A stretch of DNA of 51,782 bases, taken from NCBI RefSeq assembly GCF_001463765.1, contig NZ_BBWK01000071.1, positions 1-51,782 on the forward strand, written 5' to 3'. This DNA is from Aureimonas sp. AU4. GTDB lineage: Bacteria > Pseudomonadota > Alphaproteobacteria > Rhizobiales > Rhizobiaceae. The position numbers and the translations under genes were made by a program. Positions 37,754 to 45,528 of the stretch are shown piece by piece (positions within the stretch are counted from its first letter, which is position 1; the number at the start of each line of letters is the position of its first letter). The notes under the pieces were generated by a model. The model was given only the letters and a program-made list of their open reading frames with translations. It ran no database searches and had not been told where the DNA came from.

Positions 37754-38446
37754 TCAGACGGTGAGGTGCGCCCGTACGGCCGGGTCGTCGAGATCGGCGC
37801 CGACGCCCGAAAAGACGATCTGGCCGCGATCCATCACATAGACCCGGTCGGCCAGTTCGCGGCAGAAGTCGAGATACTGCTCGACCAGGAGCACCGCGAT
37901 CCCCTCCCCCCGCAGGAAGCGGATGGCGCGGCCGATATCCTTGATGATCGAGGGCTGGATGCCCTCCGTCGGCTCGTCGAGCACGAGAAGCTTGGGGCGC
38001 GTCACGAGCGCCCGGCCGATGGCGAGCTGCTGCTGCTGGCCGCCCGACAGGTCGCCGCCGCGCCGTCCGAGCATCGATTGGAGGATCGGGAAGAGCTCGA
38101 AGACATGCGGCGGCACCGAGCGCTCGGAGCGCTTCAACGGCGCGTAGCCGGTCTCGAGGTTCTCGCGCACGGTGAGAAGCGGAAACACCTCGCGCCCCTG
38201 CGGCACGAAGCCCAGCCCCAGGCGCGCGCGCCGGTAGGGCGCGGTGCCGCCGAGGTCGCGCCCCTCCAACGCGATCCGACCGCGCCGCACGGGCTGCTGG
38301 CCGACCACCGCGCGCATCAGGCTCGTCTTGCCGACGCCGTTTCGCCCGAGGACGCAGGTGATCTCGCCGGCCTTGGCCTCCAGCGACACGCCGCGCAGCG
38401 CCTGCGCGGCACCGTAAAACAGGTCGACGTCGGTGACTTTCAGCAT
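37754..38446 (-). CDS. urtE: urea ABC transporter ATP-binding subunit UrtE
   Basis: A 230-residue branched-chain/urea-type ABC ATPase (LivF-like). Walker A is GRNGVGKT (34-41), the signature is LSGGQQQQLAIGRAL, and Walker B is LLVLDEP. The UrtE-specific features GVSLEAKAGEI and the C-terminal LVEQYLDFCRELADRVYVMD are present. It is fifth and last in the urtABCDE operon; the start is 3 bp after the urtD stop. It supplies ATP hydrolysis for urea import. Confidence 0.93.
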   Translation of the reverse strand: MLKVTDVDLFYGAAQALRGVSLEAKAGEITCVLGRNGVGKTSLMRAVVGQQPVRRGRIALEGRDLGGTAPYRRARLGLGFVPQGREVFPLLTVRENLETGYAPLKRSERSVPPHVFELFPILQSMLGRRGGDLSGGQQQQLAIGRALVTRPKLLVLDEPTEGIQPSIIKDIGRAIRFLRGEGIAVLLVEQYLDFCRELADRVYVMDRGQIVFSGVGADLDDPAVRAHLTV

Positions 38447-38449
38447 CGT

Positions 38450-39283
38450 TCAGCGCCCCAGATACACTTCGACGACGCGCGGATCGGCCGAGACCTGATC
38501 GAGCGGCCCCTCCGCCAGGACGTGGCCCTCGTGCAGGCAAGTGACCTTCACGCCGAGCGCGCGCACGAAGTGCATGTCATGCTCGACCACGATCACCGAG
38601 CGCGTCCGGGCGATCTCCTTGAGCAGGAGCGCCGTTTCCTCGGTCTCGGCGTCGGTCATGCCGGCCACCGGCTCGTCGACGAGAAGCAGTTCGGGGTCCT
38701 GCGCGATCAGCATGCCGATCTCCAGCCACTGCTTCTGCCCGTGGCTGAGGTCGGCGGCGAGGCGCGCGCGATGGTCGCCGAGCCGCGTCAGCGCGAAGAC
38801 CTCGTCGATGCGCCGGCGCTCGGACGGCGCGAACGGGTCGAATAGCGCGCGAAAGACGCCGCGTGCGCCTGAGAGAGCAAGGCGCAGGTTGTCCTCCACC
38901 ATATGGCTCTCGAAGACGGTCGGCTTCTGGAACTTGCGGCCGATGCCGAGCCGCGCGATCGCGGCCTCGTCGTGGCGCGTCAGGTCGATGTCGCCGCGAA
39001 AGAAGACGGCGCCGGAATCGGGCCGCGTCTTGCCGGTGACGATGTCCATCATCGTGGTCTTGCCGGCGCCGTTCGGGCCGATGATCGCGCGCATCTCGCC
39101 GCGCGCGACGACCAGCGACAGGTCGTTGATCGCCCGGAAGCCGTCGAAGCTCTTGTTGACCCCATCGAGATAGAGAAGCGTGTCGCCGCCGCGGGGACCG
39201 AGGTTCGCGGCATCCAGCGCGCGCTGCGTGGCGTAGGGGTGAGGCGAGACGCGCGGGCGCCCGGGCGCTTCGAAGCTGTCCAT
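38450..39283 (-). CDS. urtD: urea ABC transporter ATP-binding subunit UrtD
   Basis: A 277-residue LivG-like ATPase. An N-terminal extension of about 34 residues precedes the domain, which has GPNGAGKT (69-76), the signature LSHGQKQWLEIGM and Walker B LLLVDEP. The LSHGQKQWLEIG form, with H and W, is characteristic of UrtD. It pairs with UrtE in the urea transporter. The start is 5 bp after the urtC stop. Confidence 0.93.
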   Translation of the reverse strand: MDSFEAPGRPRVSPHPYATQRALDAANLGPRGGDTLLYLDGVNKSFDGFRAINDLSLVVARGEMRAIIGPNGAGKTTMMDIVTGKTRPDSGAVFFRGDIDLTRHDEAAIARLGIGRKFQKPTVFESHMVEDNLRLALSGARGVFRALFDPFAPSERRRIDEVFALTRLGDHRARLAADLSHGQKQWLEIGMLIAQDPELLLVDEPVAGMTDAETEETALLLKEIARTRSVIVVEHDMHFVRALGVKVTCLHEGHVLAEGPLDQVSADPRVVEVYLGR

Positions 39284-39288
39284 GCGCC

Positions 39289-40434
39289 CTACTCCGCCGG
39301 GTTCGCGAGCGGCACGGCGACGCCACGCTCGGCCTCGGCCGAGCGACGCCGCGCCCGCAGCGCCCGCCAGTTATGGTCGATCGTGCCGACGATCCCGCGC
39401 GGCAGGAAGAGCGTGACGCCGACGAAGAGGCCGCCGAGGATGAAGAGCCAGAACTCGGGCGCGGCGGCCGTGAAGACGCTTTTCGCCCCGTTGACGAGCA
39501 CGGCCCCGACCACCGGCCCGAGGATCGTGCCGCGCCCGCCGACCGCGGCCCAGACCACGAGCTCGATCGAGTTGAGCGGCGCGAACTCGCCGGGATTGAT
39601 GATGCCGACCTGCGGCACGTAGAGCGCGCCGGCGACGCCTGCGATCATGGCCGAGAGCGTGAAGGCGAAGAGCTTCACGTATTCCGGTCGCCAGCCGAGG
39701 AAGCGCGTGCGGCTCTCGGCGTCGCGTACGGCCACCATGAGAAGGCCGAGCTTGGAGCGGGTGATCCACCCGACGAGCAGCACCGAGAGCGCGAGGAGCA
39801 ACGCGGTGGCCGCGAACAGCGCCGCTCGCGTCGTGCCGGCCTGCACGGGATAGCCGCGGATGTCCTTGAAGTCGGTGAGGCCGTTATTGCCGCCGAACCC
39901 CATGTCGTTCCGGAAGAAGGCCAGCATCAGCGCGTAGGTGAGCGCCTGCGTGATGATCGAGAGGTAGACGCCGGTGACGCGCGAGCGGAAGGCGAGGAAG
40001 CCGAACAGGAAGGCGAGAAGCGCGGGCGCGAAGAACGCGATCAGCATGGCGAAGGGAAAGCTGTCGAAGCCCAGCCAGAACCAGGGCAGCTCGCGATACT
40101 GCAGGAAGACCATGAAGTCCGGCAGGACGGGATGGCCGTAGACGCCCCGGCTGCCGATCTGGCGCATGAGGTACATGCCCATCGCATAGCCGCCGATCGC
40201 GAAGAAGGCGCCGTGGCCGAGCGAGAGGATGCCGCAATAGCCCCAGACGAGGTCGAGCGCGAGGGCGAGCATCGCGTAGGCGAGGTACTTGCCGAGGAGC
40301 GGCACGAGATGGTCCGGCACGTGGAAGGCGCCCCCTGCGGAGACGAGGAGGTTCAGCGCGGGAACCAGGATGGCGGCGAGGAGGAGCGCGACCGCCAGCC
40401 AGATCGCGCGATGTCCGAGGCGAGCGGCGATCAT
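39289..40434 (-). CDS. urtC: urea ABC transporter permease UrtC
   Basis: A 381-residue LivM-like permease with eight to ten TM helices. The UrtC-specific long first periplasmic segment is visible (SRGVYGHPVLPDFMVFLQYR), followed by FNDMGFGGNNGL-like residues (FRNDMGFGGNNGLTDFKDI). The conserved cytoplasmic loop VRDAESRTRFLGWRPEYVKL contacts the ATPases. ATG 40434 overlaps the urtB stop by 4 bp (ATGA). Confidence 0.93.
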   Translation of the reverse strand: MIAARLGHRAIWLAVALLLAAILVPALNLLVSAGGAFHVPDHLVPLLGKYLAYAMLALALDLVWGYCGILSLGHGAFFAIGGYAMGMYLMRQIGSRGVYGHPVLPDFMVFLQYRELPWFWLGFDSFPFAMLIAFFAPALLAFLFGFLAFRSRVTGVYLSIITQALTYALMLAFFRNDMGFGGNNGLTDFKDIRGYPVQAGTTRAALFAATALLLALSVLLVGWITRSKLGLLMVAVRDAESRTRFLGWRPEYVKLFAFTLSAMIAGVAGALYVPQVGIINPGEFAPLNSIELVVWAAVGGRGTILGPVVGAVLVNGAKSVFTAAAPEFWLFILGGLFVGVTLFLPRGIVGTIDHNWRALRARRRSAEAERGVAVPLANPAE

Positions 40435-42080
40435 GCGTCGACGAAGCGTCCCTTGAGGGCGAAGAGACCGCGCGGCCGCTTCTGGATGAAGAGGATGATG
40501 AGGACGAGGACGGCCACCTTGCCGAGCACGGCGCCGGCATAGGGCTCCAGGAACTTGTTGAGGACGCCGAGCGTGACGGCGCCGACGAGGGTCCCCCAAA
40601 GGTTGCCCACCCCGCCGAAGACGACCACCATGAAGCTGTCGATGATGTAGCCCTGGCCGAGGTCCGGCGACACGTTGTCGATCTGGCTGAGCGCCACGCC
40701 CGCCATGCCGGCGATGCCGGAGCCGAGCGCGAAGGTCAGCGCGTCCACCATGGGGGTGCGGATGCCCATGGCGGCCGCCATGCGCCGGTTCTGGGTGACC
40801 GCGCGCATCTTGAGGCCGGCCGCCGTGCGGTTCAGCGCGACCAGAAGCGCGGCGAAGACCACGACGGCAAAGACGATGATCCAGAGCCGGTTCCACGTCA
40901 CCGCCATCAGCCCGACCTCGAAGGAGCCCGACATCCAGGAGGGGTTGGCGACCTCGCGGTTGGTCGGCCCGAAGATCGTGCGCACGAGTTGCTGGAGCAT
41001 GAGCGAGACGCCGAAGGTGGCGAGCAGCGTTTCCAGCGGGCGTCCGTAGAGAAAGCGGATGAGGCAGCGCTCCATCAGGAAGCCGACGAGGCCCGCCGCG
41101 AGAAAGGCGAGCGGCAGGGCGATCGCCAGCGACCAGTCGCTCAAAGAGGGCGCGCTGGCGCGCAGCGCCTGCTGCACGACGAAGGTCGTGTAGGCGCCGA
41201 TCATCACCATCTCGCCATGCGCCATGTTGATGACGCCCATGACGCCGAAGGTGATCGCAAGGCCGATCGCGGCCAGAAGCAGGACCGAGCCGAGCGACAG
41301 GCCGTACCAGACGTTCTGGAGCTGCGCCCAGAAGGCGATCTCGGCGCGGATCGCATCCGCCGCCCGTCCGGCCGCCGTCGCCACGGCCGGGTCTCGGTCG
41401 CCCTCGAGCGCGGACAGGACGTTAAGGGCCGGGCGATCGGCCCGACGCTCGACGGTCGCGACGGCCTCGAGGCGGGAGGAAGCGCTGGCGGCGGGATCGC
41501 GCAAGGTGGCGACGGCGCGCGCCTCCTCCAGCGCGGCGCGCACGCCGGCCTCGCTCTCGCGCGACAGCGCGGCGTTGAGCGTCGCGGCGTCGCCGGGCGC
41601 CGCGCGCTCGAACAGGCCGCGCGCGGCGCTGAGCCGCTGCGCGGGGTCGCTCGATCCGAGCGTCAGCGCGCCGAGAGCCTCGGCAACGAGCGTGCGGATC
41701 GAATTCTTGACGCGCACCTTTTCCAGCGCCGCCTTCGGAAGGACGCCGAGCGCCTCGCCGGTCACGGGATCGGCGGCCGCGATCTCGGCTCCCTGCGCGG
41801 ATCCGATCACGACCCGACCGTCGGCCTTGCCGTAGAAGAGGTTGCCGTCGGCCAGCGCCCGCAGCGCCGGCTCGGCGGACGGATCGCCCAGCGCGCCGAT
41901 CGCGCGCACGCTCGCCTCGGTCTCGTCGAATGAGCGCTTGCCGCCCAGCGACTGGATCAGCGACGCCACCGATACCGGCTCCTGCGCCCCGGCCGGCCGC
42001 GGCGCGAGGCCTGCGAGGAGGAAACCCGCGACGAGCGCGAGCGACAGGAGAAGGGCGAACCGTTCGAACGGTCGGGCCAT
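40431..42080 (-). CDS. urtB: urea ABC transporter permease UrtB
   Basis: A 549-residue LivH-like permease with the large N-terminal domain typical of UrtB. A signal peptide (residues 1-32) is followed by about 230 periplasmic helical residues, then the membrane part with eight TM helices (from about residue 255). ITFGVMGVINMAHGEMVMIG is the classic permease motif, and TFGVSLMLQQLVRTIFGPTN the second. It is separated from urtA by a 105-bp gap with two strong hairpins. The start is supported by its signal peptide. Confidence 0.94.
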   Translation of the reverse strand: MARPFERFALLLSLALVAGFLLAGLAPRPAGAQEPVSVASLIQSLGGKRSFDETEASVRAIGALGDPSAEPALRALADGNLFYGKADGRVVIGSAQGAEIAAADPVTGEALGVLPKAALEKVRVKNSIRTLVAEALGALTLGSSDPAQRLSAARGLFERAAPGDAATLNAALSRESEAGVRAALEEARAVATLRDPAASASSRLEAVATVERRADRPALNVLSALEGDRDPAVATAAGRAADAIRAEIAFWAQLQNVWYGLSLGSVLLLAAIGLAITFGVMGVINMAHGEMVMIGAYTTFVVQQALRASAPSLSDWSLAIALPLAFLAAGLVGFLMERCLIRFLYGRPLETLLATFGVSLMLQQLVRTIFGPTNREVANPSWMSGSFEVGLMAVTWNRLWIIVFAVVVFAALLVALNRTAAGLKMRAVTQNRRMAAAMGIRTPMVDALTFALGSGIAGMAGVALSQIDNVSPDLGQGYIIDSFMVVVFGGVGNLWGTLVGAVTLGVLNKFLEPYAGAVLGKVAVLVLIILFIQKRPRGLFALKGRFVDA

Positions 42081-42109
42081 GGGCGTCGGATCCTCGGAAG
42101 GAAGGGGTC

Positions 42110-42174
42110 GCCGGGACGGCGGCGAAGGTGCCGTCCCGGCTCCTTGAAGCCGGCCCGGGAGAGCGGCCGGCTTC
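42110..42174 (-). other. tandem intercistronic hairpins between urtA and urtB
   Basis: There are two perfect inverted repeats in the 105-bp urtA-urtB gap. The 10-bp one (42146-42155 with 42165-42174) is met first on the minus strand. The 11-bp one (42110-42120 with 42130-42140) follows. Both have 9-nt loops. Neither is followed by a T-run on the minus strand, which argues against complete termination and for mRNA stabilisation or partial read-through. Confidence 0.7.
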
Positions 42175-42185
42175 GGGGACGAGCG

Positions 42186-43505
42186 TCAGTTCGCGGCGGC
42201 CTGCTGGCCCGCGCCGCCGCACTTGCCGGTTTCGGTGTTGAAGTTTCCGCAGTTCATCGGCTTGCGCCAGTCGGAGATGAGGGGCTTCGACTCCGGCAGA
42301 TAATCGGACCACTCGTCGCCGAGCACGAGGCCGGGGGTCTCGTCGACCACCTCGAACTGGCCGTCGCCCTGGATCTCGCCGATCAGCACGGGCTTGGTGA
42401 TGTGGTGGTTGGGGCCCATCGAGGAGACGCCGCCGGTGAGGTTCGGCACCGCGACGCCGACCATGGCGTCGACCACCTTGTCGGTGTCGGTCGTGCCGGC
42501 GGCTTCCACCGCCTTCACCCACATGTTGAAGCCGATGTAGTGGGCTTCCATCGGGTCGTTGGTGACGCGCTTGTCGTTCTTGGTGAACGCGTGCCAAGCC
42601 TTGATGAACTCGGCGTTCTCGGGCGTGTCGACGCTCTGGAAGTAGTTCCAGGCGGCCAGGTGCCCGACGAGCGGCCCGGTGTCGATGCCGGCCAGCTCCT
42701 CCTCGCCCACCGAAAAGGCCATGACCGGGATGTCGCCGGCCGAGACGCCCTGGTTGGCGAGCTCCTTGTAGAACGGCACGTTGGCGTCGCCGTTCACGGT
42801 GGAGACCACGGCCGTCTTCTTGCCGCCCGAGCCGAACTCCTTGATCGCGGCGACCTCGGTCTGCCAGTCGGAGAAGCCGAAGGGCGTGTAGTTGATCTTG
42901 ATGTCCTCGGCGGCGACGCCCTTGGACTTGAGGTAGGCCTCGAGGATCTTGTTGGTTGTGCGGGGGTAGACGTAGTCCGTTCCCTCCAGCACCCAGCGCT
43001 CGACGCCCTCGTTCATCAGGTAGTCGACGGCGGGAATGGCCTGCTGGTTGGGCGCGGCGCCGGTGTAGAAGACGTTGCGCTCGGACTCCTCTCCCTCGTA
43101 CTGCACGGGGTAGAAGAGGATCGAGTTCAGCTCCTTGAAGACCGGGAGCACGGACTTGCGCGACACGGAGGTCCAGCAGCCGAAGACGGCGGCGACCTTG
43201 TCCTGCGCGATGAGGCCGCGCGCACGCTCGGCGAAGAGCGGCCAGTCGGAAGCGGGGTCCACCACCACGGCCTCCAGCGGCCGGCCGAGGAGGCCGCCCT
43301 TCTTGTTCTGCTCGTCGATGAGCATGAGCATGGCGTCCTTCAGGGTCGTCTCCGAGATCGCCATCGTGCCCGACAGCGAGTGGAGGATGCCGACCTTGAT
43401 GGGCTCGCCGGTCGGCGGCGCGGCTTGCGCGAAGGCGGCCGAACCGGCGGCGCCGGCGATGCCGAACGCGGCGAGCACGGAAAGGAACCGGGAGGCAGCT
43501 GTCAT
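42186..43505 (-). CDS. urtA: urea ABC transporter substrate-binding protein UrtA
   Basis: A 439-residue periplasmic type I binding protein. The signal peptide ends near AAFAQA (residues 22-27). Conserved UrtA parts include IKVGILHSLSGTMAISETTL, AVFGCWTSVSRKSVLPVFKE, and FYPVQYEGEESERNVFYTGA. It delivers urea (or short amides) to UrtBCDE. An AGGGGAAA ribosome site precedes ATG 43505, and a sigma-54 promoter lies about 60 bp upstream. Two hairpins after its stop may raise its expression over the downstream genes. Confidence 0.95.
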   Translation of the reverse strand: MTAASRFLSVLAAFGIAGAAGSAAFAQAAPPTGEPIKVGILHSLSGTMAISETTLKDAMLMLIDEQNKKGGLLGRPLEAVVVDPASDWPLFAERARGLIAQDKVAAVFGCWTSVSRKSVLPVFKELNSILFYPVQYEGEESERNVFYTGAAPNQQAIPAVDYLMNEGVERWVLEGTDYVYPRTTNKILEAYLKSKGVAAEDIKINYTPFGFSDWQTEVAAIKEFGSGGKKTAVVSTVNGDANVPFYKELANQGVSAGDIPVMAFSVGEEELAGIDTGPLVGHLAAWNYFQSVDTPENAEFIKAWHAFTKNDKRVTNDPMEAHYIGFNMWVKAVEAAGTTDTDKVVDAMVGVAVPNLTGGVSSMGPNHHITKPVLIGEIQGDGQFEVVDETPGLVLGDEWSDYLPESKPLISDWRKPMNCGNFNTETGKCGGAGQQAAAN

Positions 43506-43563
43506 GAACGAGTTTCCCCTGCAGGCTCGGCCGTCCCCCTGACGGCGTCACATTCCCGTCATG

Positions 43564-43578
43564 GCAAGCTCCGTGCCA
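43564..43578 (-). promoter_or_regulatory. sigma-54 (RpoN) promoter of urtABCDE
   Basis: On the minus strand TGGCAC (43578-43573), five bases, then TTGC (43567-43564) matches the sigma-54 consensus TGGCAC-N5-TTGC exactly. The expected start site is near 43552, about 47 nt before the urtA ATG. I could not find a convincing NtrC or IHF site in the upstream 200 bp by eye. Confidence 0.8.
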
Positions 43579-43779
43579 GTTTCGAAAACCCGCGCTGGCA
43601 AAGGGTTCGAACGCAAAGAACGGGCGGAAAACGCTCAGCACGAAAGCGGGTTGAACGTTTTTTAATCATGCCTTGAACTATGCAGCCGGCGGCGGCCGAA
43701 ACCGTCGCAGCCGCGCTCCCCTGGCGTTCCCGCTGCAAAAGGGCATGTTGCCTGATCAAGAGTTCTAGTTCGGCCTTTC

Positions 43780-45030
43780 ATGCGTTTCCTCCTCGCCGCG
43801 ATCCTCGTTCCCCTTGTCCTCGTCGCCGGCTTCCTCGCCTACGCGCTTTCGCCGCGCGAGATCGAGGCGATCGCGCCGCCCGCCCGCGTGAGCTTCTCGC
43901 CGGTCGCCATCGAGCGAGGGCAGCGCTTGGCGCTTCTGGGAAACTGCAACGTCTGCCACACGGCGGAGGGCGGGCGGCCCTATAGCGGCGGCTACGGCGT
44001 CGAGACGCCGTTCGGCACGATCTACGGCACCAACATCACGCCCGAGCCCGAGACCGGCATCGGCGCATGGAGCCTCGAGGCGTTCGACCGCTCCATGCGA
44101 GAGGGCATCGACCGCGAGGGGCGACACCTTTATCCCGCCTTCCCCTACGACCATTTCACGAAGATCTCCGACGGCGACGTCGCCGCGCTCTACGCCTTCC
44201 TGATGACGCGCGAGCCCGTGCGCGAGGCGGCGCGTGCGAACGATCTGCCTTTCCCCTTGCGTTTCCGCCCGCTGCTCGCCGGCTGGAAGCTCCTCGCCTT
44301 CCGCGAGGGGCGTTTCGAGCCGGACGCCGCCGCCGATGCCGAGGTCGACTACGGCCGCTACCTCGTGGAGGGGCTCGGCCATTGCGGCGCCTGCCACACG
44401 CCGCGCAACCTGATCCAGGCCGAGCGCCGCGACGCGGCGCTTCGCGGCGGCGTCTCGGCCGGCTGGACGGCGCCGGCCATCGCCGGCGAGGCGGCGGCGG
44501 CGGTGCCCTGGACGCAAGCCTCGCTCGAGACCTACCTCAGCGACGGGTTCGACCCCGACCACGGCGCGGGAGCGGGCCCGATGCAGCCGGTCGGCGTCAA
44601 TCTCGCGCGCACCCCGAGCGAGGACGCGCGCGCCGTGGCCGCCTACCTGATGACGGTCCTGCAGCCGCGTCCCGCGCTCCCGCCGCCCTTGGCAGATCCT
44701 GCCGCGGACCCCGCCACCATCGCGCTCTTCGAGGGCGCCTGTCTGTTCTGCCATGACGGCGCGGCGAGCGGAGGCGCGCGGGGCGTCACGCTCGACAGGA
44801 GCACGGCGGTCCAGGCCGAGGACGCCACCAACCTTGTCAACTTCCTCTTCCACGGCCGGCAGCCGGCGGCAGGCTCTGCCGGAAGCCATATGCCGGGCTT
44901 TGCGGCGGCCCTGACCAACGATCAGGCGGAAGCGCTCGTCGCCTATGTCCGGGCGCGCTATTCCGGCCTGCCGCCCTTTCCCGACACGGCCGAGGCCGTG
45001 CGCGCGGCCCGCCGCGCCAGCGCGCCGTAG
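43780..45030 (+). CDS. membrane-anchored triheme cytochrome c
   Basis: A 416-residue protein. An N-terminal TM/signal anchor (residues 3-22) is followed by three c-type heme motifs, CNVCH (56-60), CGACH (202-206) and CLFCH (321-325). It has the layout of the alcohol/aldehyde dehydrogenase cytochrome subunit family, with domains of about 120-150 residues each. It is the first gene of an apparent three-gene operon with the 2Fe-2S and molybdopterin subunits and probably passes their electrons to the respiratory chain. It needs the Ccm system encoded elsewhere in the window. Confidence 0.92.
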   Translation: MRFLLAAILVPLVLVAGFLAYALSPREIEAIAPPARVSFSPVAIERGQRLALLGNCNVCHTAEGGRPYSGGYGVETPFGTIYGTNITPEPETGIGAWSLEAFDRSMREGIDREGRHLYPAFPYDHFTKISDGDVAALYAFLMTREPVREAARANDLPFPLRFRPLLAGWKLLAFREGRFEPDAAADAEVDYGRYLVEGLGHCGACHTPRNLIQAERRDAALRGGVSAGWTAPAIAGEAAAAVPWTQASLETYLSDGFDPDHGAGAGPMQPVGVNLARTPSEDARAVAAYLMTVLQPRPALPPPLADPAADPATIALFEGACLFCHDGAASGGARGVTLDRSTAVQAEDATNLVNFLFHGRQPAAGSAGSHMPGFAAALTNDQAEALVAYVRARYSGLPPFPDTAEAVRAARRASAP

Positions 45031-45042
45031 AAGGAGCGTCCC

Positions 45043-45528
45043 ATGCTGCGCATCACCGTCAACGGCCGCACGCACGAGACCGAGGCGGACCCGGCCATGC
45101 CGCTTCTCTACTTCTTGCGCGGAGAGCTGGAGCTGAACGGCGCGAAATACGGCTGCGGCGTCGGCCAGTGCGGCTCCTGCGCCGTGCTCGTCGAGGGACG
45201 CCGCGTCTTTTCCTGCCTCCTGCCGATCGCCGCGATCGCGGGACGCAACGTCACGACCCTCGAAGGTCTCGGCACGGCGGAGGCGCCCGGCCGCGTCCAG
45301 GCGGCCTTCCTGGAGGAGCAGGCCGCCCAGTGCGGCTACTGCATTCCCGGCATGATCGTGGCGGTGGAGGCGCTGTTGCGCGCCGACCCCGCGCCGGGCG
45401 AGACCGCGATCCGGGAGGCGCTGGAGCCTCACCTGTGCCGATGCGGCACGCACGAGCGTATCCTGCGTGCGGCCCGCCGCGCCGCCGGCCGCCCGGAGCG
45501 CACCGCAGCCCTGGAGGAGACGCCGTGA
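45043..45528 (+). CDS. (2Fe-2S)-binding subunit of a molybdenum hydroxylase (IorA-like)
   Basis: A 161-residue two-cluster ferredoxin subunit. The plant-type cluster uses Cys38, Cys43, Cys46 and Cys58 (CGVGQCGSC...C). The second cluster uses Cys97, Cys100, Cys132 and Cys134 (CGYC...CRC). It relays electrons from the molybdopterin subunit to the cytochrome. It is like the small subunit of isoquinoline 1-oxidoreductase or aldehyde dehydrogenase of this family. No signal peptide is present; it is probably carried out with its Tat-exported partner. Twelve bp separate it from the cytochrome gene. Confidence 0.93.
   Translation: MLRITVNGRTHETEADPAMPLLYFLRGELELNGAKYGCGVGQCGSCAVLVEGRRVFSCLLPIAAIAGRNVTTLEGLGTAEAPGRVQAAFLEEQAAQCGYCIPGMIVAVEALLRADPAPGETAIREALEPHLCRCGTHERILRAARRAAGRPERTAALEETP

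Noticed and set aside
43660-43780. NtrC, IHF or second promoter sites upstream of the sigma-54 promoter
   Set aside because: Near matches (for example AATCATGCCTTG and GATCAAGAGTTC) each miss key consensus bases, so none is claimed.
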